64,000 bases of DNA from NCBI GenBank assembly GCA_025056865.1, contig JANWVO010000052.1, positions 248,001 through 312,000 on the forward strand, given 5' to 3'. A program made the translations under genes and the position numbers. Below are positions 27,475 through 37,141 of the stretch, one piece after another (position 1 is the stretch's first letter; every line of letters starts with the position of its first letter). Below the pieces are notes generated by a model. The model saw only the letters and a program-made list of their open reading frames with translations, was not told where the DNA came from and did no database searches. The DNA is from Bryobacteraceae bacterium (GTDB lineage: Bacteria; Acidobacteriota; Terriglobia; Bryobacterales; Bryobacteraceae).

Positions 27475-28878
27475 ATGAAACGGCTTTTCGTATTCTTCGC
27501 TGCCCTCTGCTTTTCTGCTTCCGCCCAGACGAAAACCGAAACGCCGCTGGATCGCTACGTGCATGCGCCCGATCCGGCCTTCCGGTGGAGCCTCGTGCGC
27601 ACCATCCCCGGCGAGGGCATCACCACCTTCGTCCTCGAAATGGTCTCGCAGAACTGGCTCACGCCGCAGGAGGTCGACCGCACCGAGTGGCGGCACTCTC
27701 TCACCGTCGTCCGGCCTGACAGGCCCGAGAGCGATGCGGCGCTGCTGCTGATCGGCGGCGGGCGCAATGGCGGTGCTCCGCCGAAGGAAGCCGATCCGAT
27801 CGCGACCATCATCGCCAGGCGCACCCGCACGGTGACCGCCGAACTGCGCCAGGTGCCCAACCAGCCGCTCAGCTTCTTCGGCGAGACGCGGGAGCGCACC
27901 GAAGACGCCATCATCGCCTACACCTGGAAGCGGTTCCTCGAAACGGGCGACGAGCGCTGGCCGGCGCGGCTGCCCATGACGAAAGCTGCCGTGCGGGCCA
28001 TGGACGCGGTGGAGCAGTTCCTCGCCTCGGACGCCGGAGGCGGCGTGAAGGTCTCCCGGTGGGTGGTCACTGGCGGGTCCAAGCGGGGCTGGACGACGTG
28101 GACCACGGCCGCCGTCGACCGCCGCGTCATCGCCATCATCCCCGCGGTGATCGACCTGCTGAACCTCGAAAAGTCGTTCGTGCACCACTGGCGCGTCTAC
28201 GGCTTCTGGGCGCCGGCCGTGAGCGACTACGTCGAGCACGGCGTGATGGACTGGATGGGGACGCCCGAATTCGCCCGCCTGATGCGCATCGTCGAGCCAT
28301 ACAGCTATCTCGACCGGCTCACGATGCCGAAATTCATCGTGAATTCGGCCGGCGATCAGTTTTTTGTCCCGGATTCCTGGCAGTTTTATTTTGACGACCT
28401 CCGCGGCGAAAAATACCTCCGTTATGTGCCCAATACGGACCACAGCGTGACGCGGCGCTCCGACGCGGCGGAAAGCATCGCGGCCTTCTACGAATCGGTG
28501 GTAAAGGGCTGGAAGCGGCCGGAATTCCGCTGGCGGATCTCCGCCGACGGCACCATCACGGTGGAGTGCACGGACCGGCCCTCGGCCGTGCGGCTCTGGA
28601 CGGCGACGAACCCGGCGGCGCGGGATTTCCGTCTGGAGCAGATCGGGCCGGCGTGGAAGAGCACGGAGCTGCAACCGCAAAAGCCGGGCGTTTACGTGGC
28701 GGCAGTACCGAAACCCGAAAAAGGATTCACTGCCGGATTTGTCGAACTCACGTTTCCGACGCCCGGCGGCTCTCAGTGGAAATTCACGACAGGCGTCAAA
28801 GTCGTGCCCGACGTTTACCCCTTCCCTGCCCCGGAACGCAGGAAGGGGGCGGAGACCGCCGCGCCCACAGGCCGGTGA
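27475..28878 (+). CDS. PhoPQ-activated pathogenicity-related (PqaA-type) secreted protein
   Basis: A 467-residue exported alpha/beta-hydrolase-like protein. A signal peptide (MKRLFVFFAALCFSASAQ) leads into the PqaA domain with WSLVRTIPGEG, LLLIGGGRNGG and a nucleophile-like VTGGSKRGWTTW, then NSAGDQFFVPDSW and YVPNTDHSV, giving a Ser/Asp/His set. A C-terminal beta domain follows. The family is named after a Salmonella PhoP-regulated gene, but its substrate is unknown. ATG 27475 was chosen as it starts the signal peptide; a GTG at 27463 is possible. It is divergent from the KBL gene. Confidence 0.85.
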   Translation: MKRLFVFFAALCFSASAQTKTETPLDRYVHAPDPAFRWSLVRTIPGEGITTFVLEMVSQNWLTPQEVDRTEWRHSLTVVRPDRPESDAALLLIGGGRNGGAPPKEADPIATIIARRTRTVTAELRQVPNQPLSFFGETRERTEDAIIAYTWKRFLETGDERWPARLPMTKAAVRAMDAVEQFLASDAGGGVKVSRWVVTGGSKRGWTTWTTAAVDRRVIAIIPAVIDLLNLEKSFVHHWRVYGFWAPAVSDYVEHGVMDWMGTPEFARLMRIVEPYSYLDRLTMPKFIVNSAGDQFFVPDSWQFYFDDLRGEKYLRYVPNTDHSVTRRSDAAESIAAFYESVVKGWKRPEFRWRISADGTITVECTDRPSAVRLWTATNPAARDFRLEQIGPAWKSTELQPQKPGVYVAAVPKPEKGFTAGFVELTFPTPGGSQWKFTTGVKVVPDVYPFPAPERRKGAETAAPTGR

Positions 28879-29111
28879 GCGCCGCGGCCCGGCGCGCGTC
28901 CGCAGGGCCCCGTACGGCCCGGGCCGTTGCGCCACCCCCGGCCGCTCCGTCCCTCTCCGCCCGGCTGTGCTTCCTCCGCGGACGGCAACCGTCGCTTCGG
29001 GAAGCTCTCCGGAACCCGCCGCCGCCCTGCGGGCGACTCACCCCGGCGCGCACGAGCGCAGGATTCCGCTGCGAAGCCTCCTCCCCGGCACGCGCCCGGA
29101 GCCAGGCGGGC

Positions 29112-29804
29112 CTATTCCGCCGGCTGGCGCGTCTCCGGAGCGGCGCGGTTCAGCAGCCCTTGCCGGGCCAGCCTCCGCTGCCGCCGAAGCTCGCGCCGGC
29201 GTTCCCGCTCCAGCCGCAGCAGCTCAATCCGGCGCCGCTCCTTGACGCTCTCATCGATCCTGTGCCAGAAGTCGCGCGCGTAGCCTGCCGCGGAGACCAG
29301 CCCGAACAGCATGGCCCCCCAGAGAGCCGCCGTGGCCGCCGGATGCACCCGGGGGAAGTCCGCTGCCACCAGCGTGAGCGCGATGGCGGCAACCTGCGCC
29401 ACCATCTTGGACTTGCCCAGTTCGCTTGCCTCGATGGTGAAGCCTTCGGCCGCCGCGATGCTGCGCAGTCCGGACACGGCGAACTCGCGCCCGATGATCA
29501 GCACGGCCATCCAGGCGGGCACCAGGTGAATCTGCACCAGCGCGATCAGCGCCGCCGACACAAGCAGCTTGTCCGCCACAGGATCCAGCAGCATGCCCAC
29601 CGTCGTGATCTGGTTCCAGCGCCGCGCCAGATAGCCGTCCAGCAGATCCGTGCCGGCGGCAGACAGGAAGATGACCAGCGCCGCCATCTGGTTGCTGATC
29701 TTCCAGCCCGCGATCTCGATGGCAGACTTCTCCTGCACGAGCACGGCCACCAGCAGCGGCACGAAAAAGATCCGCAACAGTGTCAGCGCATTTGGCAGAT
29801 TCAT
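29112..29804 (-). CDS. pgsA: CDP-diacylglycerol--glycerol-3-phosphate 3-phosphatidyltransferase
   Basis: A 230-residue membrane enzyme that makes phosphatidylglycerol phosphate from CDP-diacylglycerol. The CDP-alcohol phosphotransferase motif is complete: DLLDGYLARRWNQITTVG and then LLDPVADK (pattern DxxDGxxARx8GxxxDxxxD). Several membrane helices are visible. The C-terminal about 40 residues are an Arg-rich basic extension (ERRRIELLRLERERRRELRR) not required in the family. The 136-bp region between it and hflX carries DnaA-box-like sequences. Confidence 0.93.
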   Translation of the reverse strand: MNLPNALTLLRIFFVPLLVAVLVQEKSAIEIAGWKISNQMAALVIFLSAAGTDLLDGYLARRWNQITTVGMLLDPVADKLLVSAALIALVQIHLVPAWMAVLIIGREFAVSGLRSIAAAEGFTIEASELGKSKMVAQVAAIALTLVAADFPRVHPAATAALWGAMLFGLVSAAGYARDFWHRIDESVKERRRIELLRLERERRRELRRQRRLARQGLLNRAAPETRQPAE

Positions 29805-29808
29805 GCCC

Positions 29809-29941
29809 TGTGGACAAGATAAAACAATCAGCCGTCAATTCCTAGCTGAAGCCCCGAAGCCCTGACGCCGCAGCCGGTTCCGCCCAGCCGCCCACAGGCG
29901 CGCACCGCTTATCCACAGCGATTTCCACAGCCTGTGGAAAT
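29809..29941. promoter_or_regulatory. DnaA-box-like cluster and palindrome between pgsA and hflX
   Basis: TTATCCACA at 29909-29917 is a perfect consensus DnaA box. TGTGGACAA at 29809-29817 is a one-mismatch box in the other orientation. ATTTCCACAGCCTGTGGAAA plus T (29921-29941) is a perfect 10+1+10 palindrome built from two weaker boxes, and it abuts the hflX stop. It may be a DnaA-binding site or simply a terminator hairpin for hflX. Confidence 0.4.
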
Positions 29942-31230
29942 CAGACGCGGTAGGGTGCCACGCGCGGCAGCAGCGAAGCAGGAATCTCGGCCACCAGCTC
30001 GCAGCGATCTTCCAGGTATTGCTCGTCGAGCACCCTGCCGTACTCGTGCACGAGATGGACGGCGCCCATTTCGGCCAGCGGCACGCGCAGCCGGACTTCC
30101 GAGATCGGATCCTCGGGAAGATGGCGGTCGATCGTCTCGAGCAGTTCCGGGATCCCCGCCCCGGTGGCAGCCGAGATGACAATGGCGGGCGCCCCGCCGC
30201 TTTCGCCAGACAGCCGCCGCGAAAGCGACTCGGCATCCACCCCGGCGCGCTGGAGCAGGTCCGCCTTGTTCAGCGCCAGGATCTGCGGCTTGTCCAGCGC
30301 GCCAATCTCGCCAAGCACCTGCCGCACGTGCAGGCAGTACTCGGCCGCTGCCGGAGCCGAGGCGTCCACCACATGCAGCAGCAGCGACGCCTCGGTTACC
30401 TCCTCCAGCGTGGCCCGGAACGCTTCCACAAGCGTCGTCGGCAACTGACGGATGAAGCCCACCGTGTCCGAAAGCAGCACGCGCCGGTTCGAAGGCAGCA
30501 CGAGCTGGCGCACCGTCGGGTCCAGCGTCGCGAACATCCGTGCGTCCGCCAGCACCGAGCTGTGGCACAGGCGGTTGAACAGCGTGCTCTTGCCCGCGTT
30601 CGTGTAGCCGACCAGCGCCACGGTGGCCAGCGGCACCGCCTGCCGCAGACGCCGCTGCGTCGAGCGGGCTCTCCGCACGGCTTCCAGGTCTTTCTGGATG
30701 CGCTTGATCCGCGCACGAATCCGGCGGCGGTCGGTTTCCAGCTTCGTCTCGCCCGGCCCGCGCGTGCCGATCCCGCCGCCCAGGCGGCTCATCGCCGCGC
30801 CCCTCCCGGTCAGCCGCGGCAGCAGGTAGTGCAACTGCGCCAGTTCCACCTGAAGCTGGCCCTCCCGCGTGCGGGCGCGGCGGGCGAAGATGTCCAGAAT
30901 GAGCTGCGTGCGGTCGAGCACCTTCACGCCAAGCCGGTTCTCGAGGTTCCGCTGCGTGGTGCCCGTCAGCTCGTGATCGAAGATGACCAGATCCGCCTCG
31001 AGGGATTCTGCCAGCGCCCGGATTTCCTCGGTCTTGCCTGCCCCGATCAGCGTCGCCGGATCCAGCGAGGCCCGCGTCTGAAGGATCTTCTCCACCACCA
31101 CCGCTCCGGCGCTCTCGGCCAGGGCCGCCAGCTCCTCCAGCGATTCCGTTGTCGAAGGCCCCTCCCCCCTGCCGCGCGGCGTTTCCACCGCGACCAGGAT
31201 CGCGCGCTCAGGACCGGATTGCGGACTCAG
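29941..31230 (-). CDS. hflX: GTPase HflX
   Basis: A 429-residue ribosome-associated GTPase that splits or rescues stalled ribosomes. G motifs are [20 protein letters not shown] and LNKADLL; the N-terminal HflX domain includes [20 protein letters not shown]. The usual annotated start, GTG at 31188, would remove the conserved [14 protein letters not shown] strand. The frame extends upstream without a stop to CTG at 31230, which overlaps the hfq stop (CTGA) and has AGGAGG (31246-31241) ten bases before it. I therefore place the start at this CTG. It directly follows hfq, the classic hfq-hflX order. Confidence 0.88.
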   Translation of the reverse strand: MSPQSGPERAILVAVETPRGRGEGPSTTESLEELAALAESAGAVVVEKILQTRASLDPATLIGAGKTEEIRALAESLEADLVIFDHELTGTTQRNLENRLGVKVLDRTQLILDIFARRARTREGQLQVELAQLHYLLPRLTGRGAAMSRLGGGIGTRGPGETKLETDRRRIRARIKRIQKDLEAVRRARSTQRRLRQAVPLATVALVGYTNAGKSTLFNRLCHSSVLADARMFATLDPTVRQLVLPSNRRVLLSDTVGFIRQLPTTLVEAFRATLEEVTEASLLLHVVDASAPAAAEYCLHVRQVLGEIGALDKPQILALNKADLLQRAGVDAESLSRRLSGESGGAPAIVISAATGAGIPELLETIDRHLPEDPISEVRLRVPLAEMGAVHLVHEYGRVLDEQYLEDRCELVAEIPASLLPRVAPYRV

Positions 31231-31577
31231 CGGTGTTCAACCTCCTGCGTTTCGGCTGGCGCGGACGGGGCGGGCGCCGCGGCGGCGCCGTGCGCCGCCG
31301 GAGCCGGAGAGCTCGAGTGGGAGGGCCGGGTGATGACCACCGTGGAGATCGCGTGCTTGAAGATCAGTTGTTCCTGGTTGTTGGTCTCCAGCACCACCGA
31401 GTACTTGTCAAAGCTCTTGATGCGGCCGGAGAGCTTCACGCCGCTCATCAGGTAAATTGTCAGCAGGATTTTTTCTTTTCTTGCATTATTCAGGAAAGCT
31501 TCCTGAATGTTTTGCGCCTGCTTTTCCGGCGAAGGACGCTTGGGCGCCATCGGGGCTTTTCTTGCGTCGTCCATCAT
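31227..31577 (-). CDS. hfq: RNA chaperone Hfq
   Basis: A 116-residue Sm-like protein that pairs small RNAs with mRNAs. The Sm1 motif ([20 protein letters not shown]), YSVVLE and the Sm2 FKHAIST (YKHA in most species) are visible. A Pro/Ala/Ser-rich C-terminal tail of about 35 residues follows and is probably disordered. ATG at 31577 is preferred (AAGGAGG about 12 bases upstream); 31574 and 31550 are alternatives. The stop overlaps the likely CTG start of hflX. It is divergent from the CDF transporter. Confidence 0.93.
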   Translation of the reverse strand: MMDDARKAPMAPKRPSPEKQAQNIQEAFLNNARKEKILLTIYLMSGVKLSGRIKSFDKYSVVLETNNQEQLIFKHAISTVVITRPSHSSSPAPAAHGAAAAPAPSAPAETQEVEHR

Positions 31578-31808
31578 GATCTGATGGCCCCTCCTTCCGA
31601 AAACAAAGGCTTTGGGAACGTGCGAAATCCGCGGCACGCCTGCCATGCCGGCGCCCTCGCCGCTCTCGGGGCAGGGGGGCCTCCGGCCGCCCGGGCTGCC
31701 GTGCCGGCTCGAGCCGCCATCTGCGGCCGGGCTGCCTTGAGTGTAATCCGAAACGCAGCAGGCGGGCAAGGGATTGCAGCGCGGCGGGTTTCCCGCTCCG
31801 TGCGGCCG

Positions 31809-32726
31809 GTGCGCTACATTCAGGAAGGAGTGTTGAAGGCGGAAGCGCAGGGTGCCCGGATTGCTGTCTGGAGCATGGCCATCAGCGGCACGCTCGCCGT
31901 CGCCAAGCTGATCATCGGCTGGCTGGCCGGATCAGCCTCGGTCATGGCCGACGGGGTGGAGAGCGCCGGCGACGTGCTCGCATCGGGCATCGTGCTGCTG
32001 GGCTTGACCGTGGCGGCGCGCCCGCCCGACAAGAACCACCCGTACGGCCATGGCCGCTTCGAAACCCTCACCGGCCTCGTCACCGGACTCGGCCTCGCCG
32101 CCGTGGGCGCGGGCATCATCTGGAAGTCGCTCCAGGACGTCGGCCTCCGCCATGCGCCGCCGGCGGTGTGGGCGACGTGGCCCGTCGCAGCCTCGGTTCT
32201 GCTGAAGTCGGCTCTGTCGGCCGTGAAGCTGCGCGTCGGCCGCCGCATCCGCAGTTCGGCCCTCGTTGCCGATGCCTGGAACGATTCCGTCGACATCCTG
32301 TCCGGCACGATGGCGCTCGTCGCCGTGGGCCTGACGATCTACGATCCCGAACGGTTCCTGGCCGCAGACCATTACGGCGGCGCCGCCATCGGCTGCATCG
32401 TCATCATCCTCGGGCTGCGCGTCGTCCACGAAACCTCGCTCACCCTCATGGACACCATGCCCAGCGAGGAGATGATGGCCAGCATCCGCGCGGCGGCCAT
32501 GAAGGTTCCAGGCGCGCTCGACGTCGAGAAGTGTTACGCACGCAAGACCGGGCTTCGCTACCATGTCGATCTCCACCTCGAGGTCGACCCGGAGCTTACC
32601 GTCCGCCGCAGCCACGCCATCGCCGAGGAGGTGCGCAACCGCGTCAAGAGCGAGCTGTCCTGGGTCGAAGACGTGCTCGTCCACGTCGAGCCTTACGGAG
32701 AAAGGGCGTTCCATGGAGAATCCTGA
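31809..32726 (+). CDS. Cation diffusion facilitator transporter
   Basis: A 305-residue metal/proton antiporter with six expected helices and a C-terminal ferredoxin-like cytoplasmic domain ([19 protein letters not shown]). The [10 protein letters not shown] loop is typical. The transport-site motifs are unusual: helix 2 reads ADGVESAGD where most members have a His at the Glu position, and helix 5 reads ADAWNDSVD where the usual His is Asn. Metal preference is therefore not assigned. The start is GTG at 31809 without an obvious ribosome site; GTG 31830 is an alternative. Its end overlaps polX by 14 bases. Confidence 0.83.
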   Translation: MRYIQEGVLKAEAQGARIAVWSMAISGTLAVAKLIIGWLAGSASVMADGVESAGDVLASGIVLLGLTVAARPPDKNHPYGHGRFETLTGLVTGLGLAAVGAGIIWKSLQDVGLRHAPPAVWATWPVAASVLLKSALSAVKLRVGRRIRSSALVADAWNDSVDILSGTMALVAVGLTIYDPERFLAADHYGGAAIGCIVIILGLRVVHETSLTLMDTMPSEEMMASIRAAAMKVPGALDVEKCYARKTGLRYHVDLHLEVDPELTVRRSHAIAEEVRNRVKSELSWVEDVLVHVEPYGERAFHGES

Positions 32727-34413
32727 AATTGCCCGGATGCTGGCCGAAACGGCCGACCTGATGGAAATCGCCGGCGAGGACCCGTTCCGCATCCGCAGCT
32801 ACCGCAACGCCGCCGCGGCCATCGAAAACCACCCGGAGCGCATCGTCGACATCCTCCGCGACCCCTCCCGCGACGTGACCGCCATCCCGGGCATCGGCAA
32901 GGGGCTGGCGGCGGCGCTGCGCGAAATCGCCGAACGCGGCAGCTTCGCCCGGCGCGACGAGATGCTGGCGAAGTATCCGCCGACGGCGCTGGAGTTGCTC
33001 CGGATTCCCGGCGTCGGTCCGAAGACGGTGCGGGCCCTGTGGGAGCATTTCCGCGTCAGCACCATCGAGGACCTCGCCCGCCTCTGCGAGGAGCACCGCA
33101 TCCGCGAGCTGCGCGGCATGGGAGCCAGGACCGAGCAGAAGATCCTCGAAGGCATCGCCCACTACCGGCAGGTGGCTGGCCGCTTCCTGCTGAACCATGC
33201 CGCCGCCGTCGCGGCCGAACTCGCCCCGCTGGTCAACGGCACGCCGGCGGGCAGCCTCCGCCGCGGCAAGGAAACCGTCGGCGATCTGGACATCCTCAGC
33301 ACCGACCCTGGCGCCATCGGACGCTTCCTCGCTCATCCTTCCGTGCATGAGGTGCTGGCGCACGGCGAGACGAAAGCCAGCGCCCGCTTCGGCGCCGAAG
33401 GCCTTCAGGTGGACGTGCGCGTCATCCCGCCGGAGAGCTTCGGCGCGGCGCTCCAGTATTTCACCGGCAGCAGGCAGCACAACGTCGCCCTCCGCCAGCG
33501 CGCCCTCAAGATGGGCTTCACGCTGAACGAATACGGCCTGTTCACCGTGGAAGGGCAGCGCCGGGTGGCCGGCGACACCGAGGAAGGCGTCTACGAGGCG
33601 CTCGGCCTCGCCTGGATCCCCCCGGAGCTGCGCGAGAACCACGGCGAAATCGAAGCCGCCGAGCGCCGCGCCCTGCCAGCCCTCATCGAGGAGCGCGACA
33701 TCCGCGGCGACCTCCACATGCACACCCGCGAAAGCGACGGCCGCGCCACGCTCGAAGAGATGGCTGAGGCCGCGCGCCAGCGCGGCTACGCCTACATCGC
33801 CATCACCGACCACTCCAAAGCGCTGGCCATGGCCAACGGGCTGGACGAAAAGCGCGCCGTCGCCTTCGCCGCCGAGGTGCGCCGCTTCAACGCCTCCGGC
33901 CGCGGCATCGAGGTCCTCTCCGGACTTGAATGCGACATCCTCCGCGACGGGCGCCTCGATCTGGCTGAAGACGCGCTGCTCGAGCTGGACTTTGTCGTCG
34001 CCAGCGTCCACTCCTACATGAATCTCGAGCCCGCCGAAATGACCGCGCGGCTGTTGCGCGCCCTGGAAAGCCCCGCGGTCAAGGCGCTCGGCCACCCCAC
34101 CGGGCGCGTGCTGCTGCACCGCGACGCCTACGCCTACGAATTTGAAACCGTGGCGAAGGAAGCGGCGCGGCGCGGCGTGTGGCTCGAGATCAATGCCAGC
34201 CCCGAACGTCTGGACCTGCATGCCGCGCTCATCCGCCGCGCCCGCGAGCTCGGCTGCCGGTTCGTCATCTCCACCGACGCGCACCACCCGAAGCATCTCG
34301 CCAACATGCGCTACGGCGTACAGATGGCGCGCCGCGGCTGGCTGACGGCGTCCGACGTCGTCAATACGATGGAACCCGGCGCCCTCCGCGCCGCCCTCCG
34401 GAGACAGGCCTGA
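32713..34413 (+). CDS. polX: PolX-type family X DNA polymerase with C-terminal PHP domain
   Basis: A 566-residue gap-filling repair enzyme. Its order is the N-terminal helical 8-kDa domain, helix-hairpin-helix motifs ([19 protein letters not shown]), the nucleotidyltransferase site [16 protein letters not shown] with the third acid in VDVRVIP, and a PHP domain ([36 protein letters not shown]) giving 3'-5' exonuclease and AP-endonuclease activities in characterised homologues. ATG at 32713 begins the conserved region. It overlaps the CDF gene upstream and the Nudix gene downstream by a single base (TGATG). Confidence 0.93.
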   Translation: MENPEIARMLAETADLMEIAGEDPFRIRSYRNAAAAIENHPERIVDILRDPSRDVTAIPGIGKGLAAALREIAERGSFARRDEMLAKYPPTALELLRIPGVGPKTVRALWEHFRVSTIEDLARLCEEHRIRELRGMGARTEQKILEGIAHYRQVAGRFLLNHAAAVAAELAPLVNGTPAGSLRRGKETVGDLDILSTDPGAIGRFLAHPSVHEVLAHGETKASARFGAEGLQVDVRVIPPESFGAALQYFTGSRQHNVALRQRALKMGFTLNEYGLFTVEGQRRVAGDTEEGVYEALGLAWIPPELRENHGEIEAAERRALPALIEERDIRGDLHMHTRESDGRATLEEMAEAARQRGYAYIAITDHSKALAMANGLDEKRAVAFAAEVRRFNASGRGIEVLSGLECDILRDGRLDLAEDALLELDFVVASVHSYMNLEPAEMTARLLRALESPAVKALGHPTGRVLLHRDAYAYEFETVAKEAARRGVWLEINASPERLDLHAALIRRARELGCRFVISTDAHHPKHLANMRYGVQMARRGWLTASDVVNTMEPGALRAALRRQA

Positions 34414-34961
34414 TGCCCATGAAACTGATCGCAAGCCAGGAGCTGCTCGTCACCCCCATCTTCCGCGTCACCATGGACCACGCCGTCGATCCCGGCGGCT
34501 TCGAGATCCGCCGCGCCATCGTCCGCCATCGCGGCAGCGCGGTGATGATGGCGCGCGACGCCCGCGGTCGCATCCTGCTCGTGCGCCAGTACCGCCTGCC
34601 CGCGCGCGCCTATCTCTGGGAGCTGCCCGCCGGACGCATCGACGAGGGCGAGACCCCTCTGCGCGCCGCCCGCCGCGAGCTCCGCGAGGAGACCGGCTGC
34701 TCGGCCAGGAAATGGACGCGCCTCCTCGACTTCTTCCCGAGCCCCGGCTACGTCGAGGAGAAAATGACCCTCTTCCTCGCGGAAGAGCTCAGCCACGGCG
34801 AGGCGCAGCCGATGGAAGACGAGCGCATCGAAACCGGCTGGTTCTCGCTGAAGCAGATGGAGGAGATGATCGCCCGCGGCCATATCCGCGATGCCAAGAC
34901 CATCATCGGATGGGCGCTGCTCCGCTGCCGGCTGCGTCAGCCGGGCAGGCGCGCCAGGTAG
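34413..34961 (+). CDS. Nudix hydrolase, ADP-ribose pyrophosphatase type
   Basis: A 182-residue Nudix enzyme. The Nudix box is complete ([20 protein letters not shown] followed by TG), and [16 protein letters not shown] upstream plus a Pro-containing loop ([11 protein letters not shown]) are typical of ADP-ribose/NDP-sugar pyrophosphatases. It would clear ADP-ribose or sugar nucleotides. The ATG overlaps the polX stop. Its 3' end overlaps the convergent rdgB gene by 25 bases. Confidence 0.9.
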   Translation: MPMKLIASQELLVTPIFRVTMDHAVDPGGFEIRRAIVRHRGSAVMMARDARGRILLVRQYRLPARAYLWELPAGRIDEGETPLRAARRELREETGCSARKWTRLLDFFPSPGYVEEKMTLFLAEELSHGEAQPMEDERIETGWFSLKQMEEMIARGHIRDAKTIIGWALLRCRLRQPGRRAR

Positions 34962-35530
34962 CCGAAAAGCTGCCGCAGCGCCGCGCCGCGGTGCGAGACC
35001 AGCATCTTGGTCTTCGCATCCAGTTCGGCGAAGGTCTTGCCGAGGGGCGGGTAGTAGAACAGCGGATCGTATCCGAACCCCTGCGTGCCGCGCGGCGCCT
35101 CCAGCACCACGCCTTCCGCCTCGCCGCGGAAGGTGGCGATCAGTTCCCCTTCGCGCGCCAGCGCGATCACGCAGACAAAGCGCGCGTGCCGGTCGCGCGC
35201 CCCGGCCAGCTTCTCGAGCAGCAGCCGGTTGTTCGCCTCGTCGGTTCCTTCCGGAGAGAAGCGGGCCGATCGGACTCCCGGCGCGCCGTCCAGCGCGTCC
35301 ACGGCCAGCCCGGAGTCGTCCGCGAAGAGAAATCCGCTGCAATATGCCGAATAATGCAGCGCCTTTTTCGCCGCATTGGCTTCGAAAGTCTCCCCGTCTT
35401 CTTCGCAAACCGGCAGGTTCCTGATTCCGTCGAGGGGGAGAATTTCGATTTCCGGATGCCCGAGCGCAGCCGCCGCCATGCGGAATTCCGCCAGCTTTCC
35501 CGGGTTCCCGGTGGCGCACCGGACCGTCAT
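34937..35530 (-). CDS. rdgB: Non-canonical purine NTP pyrophosphatase (RdgB/HAM1)
   Basis: A 197-residue enzyme that removes ITP, dITP and XTP from the nucleotide pool. Signature segments are [42 protein letters not shown] and the late [10 protein letters not shown]. The start overlaps the rph stop in an ATGA, so translation is coupled. The rph-rdgB order is common in bacteria. Confidence 0.95.
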   Translation of the reverse strand: MTVRCATGNPGKLAEFRMAAAALGHPEIEILPLDGIRNLPVCEEDGETFEANAAKKALHYSAYCSGFLFADDSGLAVDALDGAPGVRSARFSPEGTDEANNRLLLEKLAGARDRHARFVCVIALAREGELIATFRGEAEGVVLEAPRGTQGFGYDPLFYYPPLGKTFAELDAKTKMLVSHRGAALRQLFGYLARLPG

Positions 35531-36246
35531 TTCGCGCCGATCGCCTCCCGCTGGACCGCGAACAGCTCCCCGATGCCCTTCCTCGCCAGCGCGATCATCT
35601 CCGCAAGCCGCGCGTCGCCGAACGCCGTCTTCTCCGCCGTCGCCTGAAGCTCGATGAACTCTCCTTCCGACGTCATCACCACGTTCATGTCAACCTCGGC
35701 CTGCGAGTCCTCCTCGTAGCAGAGGTCGAGGCGCGCCTCGCCCTCGATGATCCCGACGCTGGCCGCCGCCGCCAGGCATCGCAGCGGATCGCGCGGAAAC
35801 ACGCCGAAGGGAGCCATCTTCTGGAACGCCAGCGCCATCGCCACGCAGCCGCCGGTCACCGAGGCCGTGCGCGTGCCGCCGTCGGCCTGGAGCACGTCGC
35901 AGTCGATGATGACGGTGCGCTCGCCAAGCGCCTCCATGTCGACGATCGCGCGCAGCGAGCGGCCGATCAGCCGCTGGATCTCCTGCGTCCGCCCGCTCGG
36001 CCGGCCCTTGTTGATCTCCCGCGGCGTGCGCTGCGCGGTGGCCCGCGGCAGCATGGAATATTCCGCCGTCACCCAGCCGCGCCCCAGGTTCCGCATCCAC
36101 GAGGGCACGCCCTCCTCGATCGTCGCCGTACAGAGCACGCGCGTGTGGCCAATCTCGATCAGGCAGCTCCCTTCGGCGGTCAGCAGATAATGCGGCTGGA
36201 TGCGCACGGCGCGCAATTGGTCAGGAAGGCGGTTGTCAGGACGCAT
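35527..36246 (-). CDS. rph: Ribonuclease PH
   Basis: A 239-residue phosphorolytic 3'-5' exonuclease that trims tRNA 3' ends. Family segments include LCTATIEEGVPSWM, GRGWVTAEYSMLPRAT, GRTQEIQRLIGRSLRAIVD and CDVLQADGGTRTASVTGG, where the phosphate-binding Arg residues lie. Length matches the family. It overlaps rdgB by four bases. Confidence 0.96.
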   Translation of the reverse strand: MRPDNRLPDQLRAVRIQPHYLLTAEGSCLIEIGHTRVLCTATIEEGVPSWMRNLGRGWVTAEYSMLPRATAQRTPREINKGRPSGRTQEIQRLIGRSLRAIVDMEALGERTVIIDCDVLQADGGTRTASVTGGCVAMALAFQKMAPFGVFPRDPLRCLAAAASVGIIEGEARLDLCYEEDSQAEVDMNVVMTSEGEFIELQATAEKTAFGDARLAEMIALARKGIGELFAVQREAIGAK

Positions 36247-36258
36247 GGAAAGCAGGCC

Positions 36259-36411
36259 TCAGGCGGGCTTCGCCGAGTAAATGAACGCGTAATACAGCAG
36301 GAGCGCCAGCAGCAGGAAGGCGCTCACCAGCAGGATGAGGCAGCCGACGGCACCGGGATTCTTCGGCCCTTTGGCCGGCTTCTTCCCGCGCGCCGGCTTG
36401 ATTTTCGCCAT
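36259..36411 (-). CDS. Small single-helix membrane protein (50 residues)
   Basis: A 50-residue open frame with a Lys/Pro-rich N-terminus (MAKIKPARGKKPAKGPKN) and one hydrophobic helix (VGCLILLVSAFLLLALLLYY). GGGAG stands eight bases before the ATG. It lies 12 bases upstream of rph on the same strand and 69 bases downstream of efp. The pattern is typical of a real small membrane protein, not chance, but I do not recognise the family. A basic cytoplasmic N-terminus before one helix suggests N-in topology. Confidence 0.65.
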   Translation of the reverse strand: MAKIKPARGKKPAKGPKNPGAVGCLILLVSAFLLLALLLYYAFIYSAKPA

Positions 36412-36480
36412 TCGGATCTCCCATCCGGAGCAGCCCGGGCGGCGTCGCAGCCTCCCGCGCCGCCGGCTTTCCTCCGGGAA

Positions 36481-37047
36481 CTACGCCGTCGTCACGCGCT
36501 CCTGGTAAGTCCCTTCGGAGGTGTTGACCCGGATCACGTCGCCTTCGTTGACGAACTGCGGCACGGTCACCACCAGCCCGGTCTCCAGCTTGGCCGGCTT
36601 GCCCACGTTGGACACCGTGGCGCCCTTCAGCCCGGGCTCCGTCTCGACGACTTTCAGATCCACCGTCGGCGGCAGCTCCACGCTGATCGGCTTGCCTTCG
36701 TAGAACTCCACGTGCACCTTGAGATTGGGAACAAGGTACTGGACGCCCTCGCCGAGCTCGTCCTTCGTCAGATGGATCTGCTCGAACGTCTCGGTGTTCA
36801 TGAAGTAGTAATACTCGCCGTCGTCGTACATGTACTCCATCTCGACTTCTTCGAGGACGGCCTTCTCAACACGGTCTTCCGAGGCGAAGCGGTGCTCGAT
36901 CATCGCGCCGGTCCGCAGGTTGCGCATCTTGGCCTGGACAAAGCCCCGGAGGTTGCCCGGCGTGCGGTGGAACGTGGAAAACACCGAGTGCAGTTCGCCG
37001 TTGAACTTGATCACCATCCCCGGGCGCAGTTGGGTCGCCTGGATCAT
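36481..37047 (-). CDS. efp: Elongation factor P with Asn at the loop tip
   Basis: A 188-residue, three-domain factor that relieves ribosome stalling at polyproline. [19 protein letters not shown] opens domain I, and the C-terminal [17 protein letters not shown] is the OB-fold signature. The loop that reaches the peptidyl-transferase centre reads [16 protein letters not shown]: Asn32 stands where E. coli has the lysylated Lys34 and Pseudomonas the rhamnosylated Arg32. Neither EpmA/B nor EarP chemistry would fit it. ATG at 37047 is fixed by the family N-terminus. Confidence 0.93.
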   Translation of the reverse strand: MIQATQLRPGMVIKFNGELHSVFSTFHRTPGNLRGFVQAKMRNLRTGAMIEHRFASEDRVEKAVLEEVEMEYMYDDGEYYYFMNTETFEQIHLTKDELGEGVQYLVPNLKVHVEFYEGKPISVELPPTVDLKVVETEPGLKGATVSNVGKPAKLETGLVVTVPQFVNEGDVIRVNTSEGTYQERVTTA

Positions 37048-37141
37048 GCAGGGTAAAGCTCCTCTTTGTAGGGTGGAAAATACCAGTGTAGCGAAAATGG
37101 CGCCGCGTTGCCCCAGCCTCGCATCCAAGGGAAAGAGAGCC

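Noticed and set aside
29809-29941. Chromosomal replication origin
   Set aside because: Only a few DnaA-like boxes, no dnaA/dnaN/gidA neighbours and no strong AT-rich unwinding element.
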